A stretch of DNA of 64,000 nt, taken from Tretioscincus oriximinensis. Taxonomy: Eukaryota > Chordata > Lepidosauria > Squamata > Gymnophthalmidae. Both the position numbers and the translations under genes were made by a program. The first letter of the stretch is position 1. Every line of letters begins with the position of its first letter. The notes under the pieces are model-generated. The model made no database searches. It was not told where the DNA came from and saw nothing but the letters and a program-made list of their open reading frames with translations. Positions 44,045 through 53,559 of the stretch are shown in pieces. The stretch spans positions 677,851 to 741,850 of the forward strand of contig JAJVDF010000504.1 of NCBI GenBank assembly GCA_022410635.1. The letters are read 5' to 3'.

Positions 44045-44340
44045 GGCCACTGAGGAAGACCATTCGGCTGAAACACGTCTGGCCTCCAGCGTTTGGAGAT
44101 ATAAGACCTTCTATACTCCATCAAACTGCACTGGCATTATTTGATTATTTCAACATTCCAACAAGTCTATTATATTGGACTTAAACAATATATTGGGCTG
44201 CTCCATTTTATATTTTGGAAATTATGGATTATTGAATGTTGTTTTAAATACATTTATATTATTTGTATAACTGTTGTTTGCACGTTGTTGGACACCCGAG
44301 GGTTTTTGCTCTGTTTCGTTTGGTGAATTTGCTCCCTTGT
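44045..44340 (+). repeat. Unclassified interspersed repeat, second copy
   Basis: GGCCACTGAGGAAGACC, GAAACACGTCTGGCCTC, then AT-rich sequence with GGACTTAAACAATAT. It shares the opening block with the minus-strand copy at 5208-5390. Confidence 0.35.
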
Positions 44341-45128
44341 GGTTCTAAGGATTGTTTGGTTTCATGTTTCAGCATTCCAGATATTGCCTTGNTTCTGGTG
44401 TGCTCCACACAAGAACTCCCCCGGCTCCAGCACACAGTAAAGCAAGTACGTGCTTTGTGGGCCGCGGGGCCACTATCCCATGGTATGAATTGTGTCCAAT
44501 GAAAGGACAGAGAACAGAAAGGAAAACCCTACAACACCAAGCAAAAGGTGAGAGTAGAAGTGGCCCCTTTGCTAGATTTTACAGAATGTTCGACCAACCC
44601 ATTACAGATTATTAGTGTACGAGGTTTTCCTGGATGTGTTCTTAGTGATACGTGGGCCCGAAATTTCTTTGTAATTAATATTTTGCAATCCTTATTTTTG
44701 GGCTTGATACAATTCTTACGTTTCTTGCAGGAAATAACATTTTGTGTCACTTCATGCAACCCATCGTGCCAGCTGTGTGCATTGCAAAGTCACAATTAAC
44801 CACAGTTTCACCAGACGTGAACTTTGAATGACGAAGTAAATACGTTGTTACTGTCATGTATAGTGATCAAAATAAACTGTATGAAGTCCGTTACATCTGA
44901 CTTCCTTGCGTAGTTTCATGTTGTTTTACTGAAGAATAACAAAGCGTACATTTTTCAAATACATATCAAAAAAAGGAAACAACAAGCAGGCAAGCAACAA
45001 TTGTATAATTGATGTGCAACAGGCAAATAATGATCACATCCATACCACCAAGTGAAGTAGGAGATTGTATAGAAAACCAAAGCTATATTATGATCTTAGA
45101 TAAAACATTATTTGGAGGCAAAACTTAA
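44341..45128. other. Unassigned sequence
   Basis: Frames at 44263-44799 have no recognised motif. Confidence 0.5.
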
Positions 45129-45232
45129 TCATAGACTCATAGACTCATAGACTCATAGACTCATAGACTCATAGACTCATAGACTCATAGACTCATAGAC
45201 TCATAGACTCATAGACTCATAGACTCATAGAC
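45129..45232. repeat. (TCATAGAC)13 octamer array at a CR1-A tail
   Basis: Thirteen consecutive identical octamers, followed directly by CCATAGAGTTGGAAGG, the antisense start of the CR1-A 3' end. The unit is a one-base variant of the family's own terminal octamer. Confidence 0.98.
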
Positions 45233-45672
45233 CCATAGAGTTGGAAGGACCTCCAGGGTCATCGAGTCCAATCCTCTATTCGATGCAGGATTCATTAAAC
45301 CATCCCAGAAATATAACTGTCCAGCCTCCGTTTGAAGACTTCCAGTGAAGGCAAACTCACCACCTCCTGTGGCAACCTATTCCACTGGTTTATCACCCTG
45401 ACTGTTAGGAAGTTCTTTCTGATCTCTAATCTAAATCTCCTCCCTTGCAGTTTCATCCCATTGTTTCTGGTCCTTCCATGTGCTAATGAGAACAAGGCTG
45501 ATCCTTCTGCTCTGTGAAAAGCCCTTCAGATATTTGTAGACAGCTATCAGGTCTCCTCTCATTCTCTTTTGCAGACTAAACATCCCCAGATCCTTTAACC
45601 ATTCCTCGTAAGACATGGTTTCCAGACCACTCACCACTTGACTGACTTTGTCCAAAGAGGAAGCCCACACAT
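45233..45672 (-). mobile_element. CR1-A LINE 3' end
   Basis: Minus frames: ARTRNNGMKLQGRRF-like, EIRKNFLTVRVINQWNRLPQ, LPSLEVFKRRLDS and LKDLGMFSLQKRMRGDLIAV. One frameshift separates the two halves. Confidence 0.9.
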
Positions 45673-46064
45673 CCATCAGTTAAATTTTAAGAGGGTTATC
45701 TTACATAGTTCTAATTAAACAAGTAATAAATTCTATACTCTCAAGAAGATCTCAAGCTTGTTTATACTAACGTGATAAAGTTAATAAATCATTGTGCTTT
45801 CATGATTACAAGTTGACTTTTATGCTGCTAGCTGTAAAAAGTAATTTTTGTACTTCTCTACTGCTAGTAGTAAAAAGTCAATTAAACTCTTGAATACAGG
45901 TCTTACTAAGCTAACTGAATTTATAGAACACAAGTAACATACAGAGCTCCAGCACAAAAATAAGATGTTCTCTCCAAATAAGGAATATCTCTTATTAAAA
46001 AATGAAGAAAAAAATAATACTAGAAGGATTGAAAATTATGATACTGCTATTGCATGCATAAGAA
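45673..46064. other. Unassigned AT-rich sequence
   Basis: Short near-repeats AGTTGACTTTTATGCTGCTA / CTACTGCTAGTAGTAAAAAG near 45810-45880. Nothing else. Confidence 0.5.
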
Positions 46065-46285
46065 CATTAGAGGAGCCCTGCTGAACCTGGAGACCAACTA
46101 GTTCAGACTTCTGTCTTACACAGATGCCCCCCAATTGCACCTGGTTAGTCTGGAGCAGAAGAAAGCAAAATATGGACTTGTTCNCAATGCCCTGCAGGAA
46201 TACTGCCTGTTACTCCATCACAGAGGCAGATCCAGACATCTATCCTAGTAGCCATTTATACCTTTTAAATCCATGAACTTCCCTG
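46065..46285 (-). mobile_element. CR1-B LINE 3' end, diverged
   Basis: Antisense ATAAGAACATTAGAGGAGCC, TGCACCTGGTTAGTCTGGAG, AGAAAGCAAAATATGGACTT, CATCTATCCTAGTAGCCATT. Confidence 0.8.
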
Positions 46286-46640
46286 CCCTTCTCTGTGTCT
46301 CCTTGGGTTTCAATGGTATATCAAAGTGAAGGAGAAGGAGAAGAAAAAGAAAAAGAAAGAGAAGAAAAAGAAAGAGAAAAAGAAAAAGAAGTTTTCCCTG
46401 GGTTTCCCTGATTTCCCCGACAAATTCCTTGCTTTTTCTCTGCTTTTCCCTGGATTTTCCTGGATTTCCCTGACTTTTCCCTGGTCATTTCCCTCCCTTT
46501 TCCCTTTCTTGACCTGCCTTCCCTGGATTTTCTGTGATTTACTGGCATTTTCCCTACCTTTCCCTGAGTTTCACTCACTTTACGTGGATTTCCCTTCTTT
46601 TCCCTGTTTTTCTCTGTGTCTCCTTGAATTTCAATGGTNT
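46286..46640. repeat. GAA tract and degenerate TTTCCCTGGA minisatellite, block 1
   Basis: CAATGGTATATCAAAG (46311-46326), then GAGAAG/AAAAAG purines to 46390. Next come degenerate 10-bp units TTTCCCTG(G/A)(A/T) to 46600, and again CTCTGTGTCTCCTTGAATTT plus CAATGGTNTATCAAAG (46632-46647). Confidence 0.9.
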
Positions 46641-46945
46641 ATCAAAGTCTGAAGAAAAAGANCAAGAACAAGAAGAACAAGAAGAAAGAGAAAAAGAAGA
46701 AAAAGAAACAGAAGAAAAAGAAGAAAAAGAAGAAGAACAAAAGAAAAAAGAAAAAGAAGAAAAAGAAAAGGAAAAGGAAAAAGGAAAAGAAAACGAACTG
46801 GGTTCTTATACCCCGCTGTTCTCACCTTGCAAAGGGAGGCAATGCATCCTACAAGCGTATTTTACCCAAAATGCTGTGGTGGTTCCTGTGAGGCCATTGA
46901 TGGCAGAAAGAGGCTCTCTGACAGAAAGTGATTCAGCTCTGAAGG
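46640..46945. repeat. Left arm of a large inverted repeat
   Basis: Contains ATCAAAGTCTGAAG, a GAA/CAA tail, SINE-2 3' body (46796-46880), and GGTTCCTGTGAGGCCATTGA to GTGATTCAGCTCTG. The same order in reverse complement is found at 47268-47668. Confidence 0.88.
46655..46880 (-). mobile_element. SINE-2, 3' part, interrupted
   Basis: Purine tail to about 46795, then GAACTGGGTTCTTATACCCC and CTCACCTTGCAAAGGGAGG. The SINE body is cut near GTGGTGGTTCC, where LTR-like sequence starts. Confidence 0.8.
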
Positions 46946-47267
46946 GTTTATTCAGCTCTTAGTGGAATCTAAGTTTGGTCTGCAGTGATTGTCCTTTGGC
47001 ACTGGAGCTCCTTATATACTGTACACCAGCCAATCNCTGCAGCCAATATTTCTCACCAAAAGCCATGCAACTAAGTACATATCTTCCAAAGGCAAAGTTT
47101 CCCTCCAAAATCCCAGGGCAAAATGCCCAGGCCTTAACCAAGTTCCAAAAAAGTTCAATCTTCCCNACAAAATCAAGTAAGGGAACCAATAACAGTAAAA
47201 CCAGTAATATTCTANATCGCAGGTCCATCCAAGAGTGGAGCCCTAGGAGCTGNCTCCAAATTGCCAC
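46881..47267 (-). mobile_element. LTR-like promoter module (minus strand)
   Basis: Read on the minus strand: CCAAT-type box (GATTGGCTGG, 47026-47035), TATA box GTATATAAG (47011-47019), then about 60 bases downstream AATAAA (46947-46952), then a GCTGAATCACTTTCTGTC stretch ending in GGCCTCACA. This CCAAT-TATA-poly(A)-signal order and spacing is that of a retroviral U3-R-U5. No internal retroviral genes are present. The outer ends are unclear because the U5-like part is duplicated in inverted orientation at 47268-47335. Confidence 0.5.
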
Positions 47268-47329
47268 CAGAGCTGAATCACTTTCTGTCTGAGATCCTCT
47301 TTCTGCCATCAGTGGCCTCACAGGAACCG

Positions 47330-47411
47330 CCACAACCTGCTGACTCCCTTTGCAAGGTGAGAACAGCGGGGTATAAGAGCCCAGTTCTTTCTTCTTTCCT
47401 TCTTTCCTTCT

Positions 47412-47479
<68 letters not shown>

Positions 47480-47483
47480 TTTT

Positions 47484-47540
<57 letters not shown>

Positions 47541-47589
47541 TTCTTCTTCTTCTTCTTCTTCTTCTTCTTCTTCTTCTTCTTCTTCTTCT
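47330..47589 (+). mobile_element. SINE-2 3' end with (CTTT)n(CTT)n tail
   Basis: CTCCCTTTGCAAGGTGAGAA and GGGGTATAAGAGCCCAGTTC, then TTCC, CTTT and CTT units up to the gap. Poly-Lys/Arg/Glu/Phe frames here are artefacts. Confidence 0.85.
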
Positions 47590-47647
47590 NNNNNNNNNNN
47601 NNNNNNNNNNNNNNNNNNNNNNNNNNNNNNNNNNNNNNNNNNNNNNN
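47590..47647. other. Assembly gap (58 N)
   Basis: Run of N inside a CTT microsatellite within an inverted repeat, a typical place for assembly to fail. The gap length may not be real. Confidence 0.95.
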
Positions 47648-47668
47648 TCTTCCTTTGATATACCATTG

Positions 47669-47982
47669 AATGTGCTGCACACCATCCTTCTTTTTTCTCT
47701 GGCAACCATCCTGCTCATCCCCTGGTTTCCCCCTCCCTCCACATTTCCCCCTCAGGGGAGCCATTGTGATGTCATCGTCCTACCAACAGTTGTCATCACA
47801 ATGAAGTGACCTTTTTATGCAGGGCAGGCTGAACTGAGTCTGAGGGAAAGACAGGCATTGAAAGGAGTGGGAGGGGAGGACTGAGAGCTGGGTGCTTTCT
47901 GGTGGTGAGAGCCATTGATAAAAGGAGGAGTTTGATTGAGATCTTGGTGGGTTTTGGTGGAGAGAGACCTTGAGAGGGAGGA
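47669..47982. other. Unassigned sequence
   Basis: No recognised gene or repeat; separates the gap from the second minisatellite block. Confidence 0.45.
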
Positions 47983-48735
47983 GTGGATTCCCTGGATTTC
48001 CCAGCCTTTTCCCTCTCCCTGCCCTTTCCCTGACATTCTCTGCTTTTCCCTTGATTTTCACACCTTTTCCCTTCCTTTTCCCTGCCTTTCCCTACATTTC
48101 CCTGCATTTCGCTGACTTTTCCGGCCTTTACCCAGAATTTCTCTGCCTTTCCCTGGATTTACCTGCATTTTCCCTGGATTTCCGTACTTTTCCCCTCACT
48201 TTTCCCTGACTTTCCCTTAATTTCCCTGGACATCTCTGCCTGTCNCTGTACTTCCCTGCCTTTTCCTGTCATTCCCTGTATATCCCTCCATTTTCTCTCA
48301 CTTTCCCTGCCTTTTCCCATCTTTTCCTACCTTTCCTTGGATATCCCTTTTTCCCTTTTCCCCTGTATTTCCCTGCATTTTCATGCCTTTCCCTGTATTT
48401 CCCTGCCATTTCCCTGGCTTTTGCCTACCTTTCCTGGAGTTCCCTGGGTTTCCCTGATTTCCCCGACAAATTCCTTGCTTTTTCTCTACTTTTCCCTGGA
48501 TTTCCCTGGATTTCCCTGGATTTCCCTGGATTTCCCTGGATTTCCCTGGATTTCCCTGGATTTCCCTGACTTTTCCCTGTCATTTCCCTCCCTTTTCCCT
48601 TTCTTGACCTGCCTTCCCTGGATTTTCTGTGATTTACTGGCATTTTGCCTACCTTTCCCTGCCTTTTCCCTCACTTTCCCTGGATTTCCCTTCTTTTCCC
48701 TGCCTTTCTCTGTGTCTCCTTGGATTTCAATGGTA
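47983..48735. repeat. TTTCCCTGGA minisatellite, block 2
   Basis: About 750 bases of a degenerate 10-bp unit. 48491-48560 holds seven exact head-to-tail copies of TTTCCCTGGA, and the flanks hold variants such as TTTCCCTGCC and TTTCCCTGAC. The end CTCTGTGTCTCCTTGGATTT plus CAATGGTATATCAAAG repeats the end of block 1. Confidence 0.95.
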
Positions 48736-48743
48736 TATCAAAG

Positions 48744-49207
48744 TCCGAAGACGAAGAAGAAGAAGAACAACAACAACAAGAACAAGAACAAGAACAAGAA
48801 GAAAAAAAGAAGAAAAAGAAGAAAAAGAAAAAGAAAAAGAAGAAGACGAAGAAGAAGAAGACGACGAAGAAGAAGATGAAGAAGAAGACAAAGAAGAAGA
48901 AGAAGAAGAAAAAGAAGAAGAAGAAGAAGAAGAAGAACTGGGTTCTTCTTCCCCACTTTTCTCACCTTTCAAAGGGATTCAAAGCGGCTTACAAGGATAT
49001 ATTTTGCCTGAATGCTTCCATTCTATCTTCCCCATCAGGCTTTGGTGGTTCCCATGTATCTACTTGCAGTCAGTCGCCATTTCCTGCAATTCACGCTTTC
49101 GAATAGCTGGGTTGGCTGGAGCTACAGGCTAGAGGAAGGAGCTCAGCCCTCTCCACGTCCCACACAGNTGGTAGATGGGTTCCTTAGCGACTGAGCTATC
49201 CGTGCCT
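48744..49207 (-). mobile_element. SINE-2, nearly full length with long GAA tail
   Basis: GAA/GAC/CAA units to 48936, then AACTGGGTTCTTCTTCCCCA, TGGTTCCCATGTATCTACTT, GGTTGGCTGGAGCTACAGGC and the antisense A box CCTTAGCGACTGAGCTATCC. About 20 bases around the B box are missing compared with 40263-40607. Confidence 0.88.
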
Positions 49208-49945
49208 GCCAAGTCTATATCACTGCAGCATTTACATTGAATAATCAAAGATAACATCTGCGTGGAATATATATATCCTNTAAACATTTGGGTAGGAGAT
49301 CCTCATACCGAGGTACACCAGAGTAGATTGTAGCCTTCTGTTGTATATAGTGAACAGAAACTGCAGACCNTTTTGCAGTTGGCATCAATATGAATGTCAG
49401 GGCGATTCCACACCTTGGCATGATTGTGCTCTTTTGAAGGCAGTTGATATTAAGAGCTATTCCCATGCTTTTGGATCAGCTTTGTGGCGGGGAAGTATCT
49501 GTTATATAACAAAGCAGAAAGGAAATGCATTAAATACTCTGATGAAACAAAAACTGTCACTGTAATAATGTTAAAGCATCTCTAGATATTGTCATAAAAC
49601 TGCAAGTATTGTAAGCAACATTAAATATAAATGGCATTAAAAACTACAGCACTAGCAAAATGATAACAGTGCAAAACCAATTATTGCAAAAAATATGCAG
49701 ACACGCACAGTTACAGTTGTTATTGTGATATTAGCAAATTTGTGTCAAAATTTAAACTTGATTTATAGAAATATGTAGTGATACGTTTACTCGATTACAA
49801 CATAGGGTTACCACAAAAAAGGGGCAGATGTTTTGTAGCTTCAATGGGGGTTGAAATGCTTTTTCTTCTTCTTCACAGATGCTGTAGGTGTTCTTCAGAA
49901 TACCCATTAAAAATGCAAATCTCCTGCCCTACTTTTTCATAGAAT
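49208..49945. other. Unassigned AT-rich sequence
   Basis: Nothing recognised up to ATAGAATCATAG at 49939-49950, which looks like a CR1-A tail end. Confidence 0.5.
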
Positions 49946-50848
49946 CATAGGGTGCACACACATGGCGAGCTAAAAAGCGCTACAAAGCTATATTCTAGAA
50001 TATAGCAACATAGTGTCTGTGCACACCATGATGCTATTCTTCCAGAAAATGCAACAATATGTCTTTGCACATGTATACTTGAATTCTTGTGAGATGCCAC
50101 TGGCTCCGCTGCTTTGCTTCGGCTGTGCCCTCCTTCCAGCCAGCCCTCCGCCTGCTTTGGGGGGCTGCTGCCTGCAGATCAGCTTTGCAAAGTGACGTGC
50201 AGCGCTTTGGAGGTTGGAGGTTGACAGGATACGAGCCAATCTCCAGGCTGCAGCCCCCGTAAGCAGGCAGAGGGCTGGTTGGAAGGAGTGCACAGCTGAA
50301 GCAACANGGCAGAGCCAGCTTCATGTCACGAGGAGCCTTTTCCTAAGTCCAGCCAGCCCTCCGCCTGCTTTTGGGGGCTGCTGCCTGGAGNTCAGCTCAG
50401 CGAAATGAATGGGGACATTGACAGGCATCCTGACAACCTCCCCACCTTCTCCTCCTCACCTCAGCTGAACCATTTGACAGCAACAACATCCTGCTGGTCG
50501 TTTCACCGAGCCGATCTCCAGGCAGCAGCCCCCAAAACCAACCGGAGGGTAGCCTGGGTGTAAGAATAGGCAGGCAGATTTCCCCTCCAAAGCAAGGAGG
50601 CGGAGCTCCCTCCTGCCATCTCTCCCCTCCTGTCGCACTAATAATGTTCACACGGGAGCGGAAGGGGGGTGGCTACGAGATGTCGGAGGTTCTCACCAAT
50701 GATGCCTGATTATCCCAGCAATAGTTTATTCCGGGATAAACAGCATTTATTGTGGGAGGACAGCTGAAACACGCTTAACACGTGTGCCCCAACCTCCGTC
50801 ATCTCATCCCAATTGCGGAATATAATAGCTGTGTGCATGCAGCCATAG
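49946..50848. mobile_element. MITE-X, long fold-back copy inserted in a CR1-A tail
   Basis: Element 49951-50843 flanked by CATAG on both sides (49946-49950 and 50844-50848). It lies between AGAATCATAG and CATAGAGTTGGAAGG, i.e. inside a minus-strand CR1-A 3' end. Termini GGTGCACACACATGG and, inverted, GCTGCATGCACACAG. A perfect 20-bp palindrome GCTATATTCTAGAATATAGC lies at 49987-50006. The interior holds one module in alternating orientation: plus 50099-50180, minus 50239-50318, plus 50348-50400, minus 50513-50550. No transposase. Superfamily not assigned. Confidence 0.65.
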
Positions 50849-50861
50849 AGTTGGAAGGCTC

Positions 50862-50995
50862 CTCCATAACGGATACCTTGTGAAGCAGGTGAGGCCAAGA
50901 GAGCTCAAAAGAATTGTGAGTAGTCCAAGGTACCCAGCTGGCTTCATGGAGAAGTGAAGACTTGAATGTGCAAGATAACCACAAGACCATACAGG
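50862..50995 (-). mobile_element. SINE-A fragment, diverged
   Basis: ACCTTGTGAAGCAGGTGAGG, GAGCTCAAAAGAATTGTGAG and AGCTGGCTTCATGGAG follow the antisense SINE-A order. Confidence 0.65.
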
Positions 50996-51736
50996 CCCTC
51001 AAGCNTTTAAATATTTTTTTTCCAGAGTGCATAATTTATAGATCTTTCTGTTCTTCATCATTCACTGCTTTCCATGCCCTCGGTGTGCAATGCCTATCCA
51101 GGACCAGAATCAATTTTCACCATATCTATCCATGAAAGGCTTCCAGAAGNTTTCAAGGAGTCATTAGAAATGTCACCAGAGTGTCTGGAGCAATAAAGAA
51201 AAATATATAGTAATCACCCATAGGAAATGAGCAGATCTGAAAACCCCTATGGTGCATTTTGCCACACCGATGAACGTGCTCTTGTTCCCTCACAAAGACT
51301 CCCATCAAGTCATTGGCTCAGGACAGGGTAACTCAATGTGCAGTGAGGAACATATTTATTAGCCTGAACAGAGATATAGCAGGCTAAAGCAATTCCTGCA
51401 GAATTGCAATGACAAAATAGAAAATGGAACTCAATGTGCATTGAGACAAGCTGATCAATGAGATGATAATCACCATAAGGTCAGCATGATATGGATAAAA
51501 ACCATATTTTAATAAGAAAGGTGAAAGGATCTTAAACTTGCTGAAAACTCAAAATACTGTGTCACGCTGATTTTGCAGAACAAATTCCACTTGCAAAACA
51601 TCCATGAGATTTGACATATTATTTGTTCTGCCTCTGTTTACTTTACTTTGTGTGTATATAAGGAAGAGCCAAAGGTTCAAACCCAATTATAAGTTAATGT
51701 GATTTTTGGAAATAATTGATTAATGCAATATTTGAA
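50996..51736. other. Unassigned sequence
   Basis: No recognised gene or repeat. Confidence 0.5.
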
Positions 51737-51975
51737 ATATCATAAGAACATAAGAACATAAGAAGAGCCATACTGGATCAGGCCACAGCCCACCAAGTCC
51801 AGAATTCTGTGTCACACAGAGGCCCACCAGATGCCCCTGGGCATGAACAGAGGAAAGCAAAATATGCTCCTGTTCGTGACTCCCTCCAAATGGTATTTCA
51901 GGAGTCCTGCCTGTGGCTCCATCCTGGAGGCAACATTCAGACATCCATCCTACTATCCATTTATACCCTTGGTGT
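51737..51975 (-). mobile_element. CR1-B LINE 3' end
   Basis: ATCATAAGAACATAAGAACA, GCCATACTGGATCAGGCCAC, GAACAGAGGAAAGCAAAATA, ending at ATCCATTTATACCCTTGGTG. Confidence 0.87.
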
Positions 51976-52391
51976 ATCATTTTGCATAANATGTTTTTGA
52001 GGGCATTTGCTAATAATTAATGTTGATCACCAAAATCACGCGATGGATACATGAATTAATGCTNCGTTTGCATTTAGAAACGTACAAAAGGAAAGATGTT
52101 GCTAATGGATGATACACAATTGTGAGAGTCTTTGTGTCTTGCATGTAATAAAGCCAAGAGATCCTTTTGCCTGAGATCCCTTTTCTGTTACAAGTATTGA
52201 CTATATTGGAATGATAGGTTGAGTGGCCACTGGNAACATCAAACCCTTAAAACTTTAAAATTTCATTTTATTTGAGGAAGAAAGTGCCTGATGACTATTT
52301 TATTCCATCTTCCTTATTCACTGCACATAATTCACTGGAAGATTCAGATCTGCAAACCTAAACCCTACACTAATATGCTTAAATCTGTTAC
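51976..52391. other. Unassigned AT-rich sequence
   Basis: Nothing recognised. Confidence 0.5.
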
Positions 52392-52741
52392 ACCAGTTTG
52401 GTGAAGTGGTTGAGTATTGGACTCGTACCAGGTAGTCTCCCGGTTCGATTCTCCACTCCTCCACGAAAGCCAGCTGGGTAACCTTGAGCCAGTCACAGTT
52501 CTTTGAACTCTCTCAGCCCCACCTACTCCACAGGGTGTCTGTTGTGGAGAAAGCAACAAAAAGCTATGTGCTGGGTGACCTTGGCCCAGTCACAGTTCTT
52601 TGAACTCTCTCAGTCCCACCTACTCCACAGGGTGTCTGTTGTGGAGAAAGCAACAAAAGCTCTGTGCGCCACCCTATGGTAGGCCACCCTGAGACCTTTG
52701 GGTATAGGGCGAGATACAAGTACTAATAAATAAATAAAATT
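52392..52741 (+). mobile_element. SINE-A, full length with internal tandem duplication (dimeric body)
   Basis: Head TTTGGTGAAGTGGTTGAGTA with B box CCGGTTCGATTCTCC. The body unit CTGGGTAACCTTGAGCCAGT ... AAAAGCTATGTG is followed immediately by a second unit CTGGGTGACCTTGGCCCAGT ... AAAAGCTCTGTG. Tail GGGCGAGATACAAGTACTAA. The junction is identical to that in the copy at 9370. Confidence 0.9.
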
Positions 52742-53132
52742 AAAGNAACCCCCCTCTCTATTCTCATATATACATATATTCAATCTATTTTCACACTTCC
52801 TGAATCCAGTTCTTTGAATGCATTTGAACATTTTTGATGCAAAACCTCAACATTAGTCCTAACTCACTTATTTAATAAATTAGCTCACACTCCATCTCCN
52901 CAAAGTGTCACTCTTATAATTTGTCAAAGAAGAATCACTTTCATTATCATTATGGATATGAGAACCATTAGGTTGACTTAGCTGCTGTTTCCTTTCATGT
53001 ACTGCATTCCTTTTCCTGTTGGGCCGCCCATCGATCTTCACATTGCAGAAAAAGAAAAACGTTCAATTTACAGTGCGAACAAGTGGAAATGTATTTGAAG
53101 GGAACAATAGTGATAAAACACAAGAGAACCTT
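52742..53132. other. Unassigned sequence
   Basis: Nothing recognised. Confidence 0.5.
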
Positions 53133-53436
53133 GTAAAGTGAGAACGGACAAAGGAAAGTATTTTTTCACACAGANGGTCGTCGGCCTGTGGAATTGACTT
53201 TCTGACAGCTTGGAGAGCTTCAAGACAGGACTAGACAGGTTTATGGACACCAAGGGTACAAATGGCTACTGGCAAGGACTCCTGAGATACCATTTGAAGA
53301 GAATCATGAACAGGAGCATATTTTGCTTTCCTCTATTCAGGCTGCCCAGGGGCATCTGGTGGGCCTCTGGGTGGGACAGATTAGGTGGGCTCTGGCCCCA
53401 TCCAGTGTGGCTCTTTTTATGCTCTTATGTTCTAAC
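53133..53436 (+). mobile_element. CR1-B LINE 3' end
   Basis: GAACGGACAAAGGAAAGTAT, CTGTGGAATTGACTTTCTGA, CAAGACAGGACTAGACAGGT, ending GGCTCTTTTTATGCTCTTAT. A small deletion follows the WN.LP codons. Confidence 0.87.
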
Positions 53437-53469
53437 CTGGTAGTGTCATTTAATCTTAAATANAACTAG

Positions 53470-53500
53470 AAAGCCTTGTTCCTGGCAGGAACAAGGCTTT
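53470..53500. repeat. Perfect 15-bp-arm palindrome
   Basis: AAAGCCTTGTTCCTG (53470-53484), one G, then CAGGAACAAGGCTTT (53486-53500). The pairing extends outwards with interruptions (AGAACTAG with TAGTTGGTTCT). It lies just upstream of the L2 coding remnant. Confidence 0.9.
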
Positions 53501-53559
53501 TTAGTTGGTTCTAGTCATTTCTTTATCCATTGGTAGTTTACAGGTTCTGGGACTGGTAT

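Larger units (their letters stand above)
47268..47668. repeat. Right arm of the large inverted repeat
   Basis: GAGCTGAATCACTTTCTGTC, GGCCTCACAGGAACCG, SINE-2 3' body on the plus strand (to 47390), CTTT and CTT repeats, the gap, then CCTTTGATATACCATTG, which is the reverse of the sequence at 46632-46647. Confidence 0.88.

Noticed and set aside
45129..45232. CRISPR-like array
   Set aside because: Units are 8 bases with no spacers, in a eukaryotic LINE tail.
46959..47809. Frames of 150-250 codons with Lys, Arg and Glu runs
   Set aside because: CTTT/CTT microsatellite, an N gap and a SINE tail; the gap itself is translated as X.
48337..49132. 180- and 167-codon frames with repeating DFPGFPWISL
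   Set aside because: A 10-base minisatellite read in triplets gives an apparent 10-residue protein repeat. No start context or conservation argues for coding.
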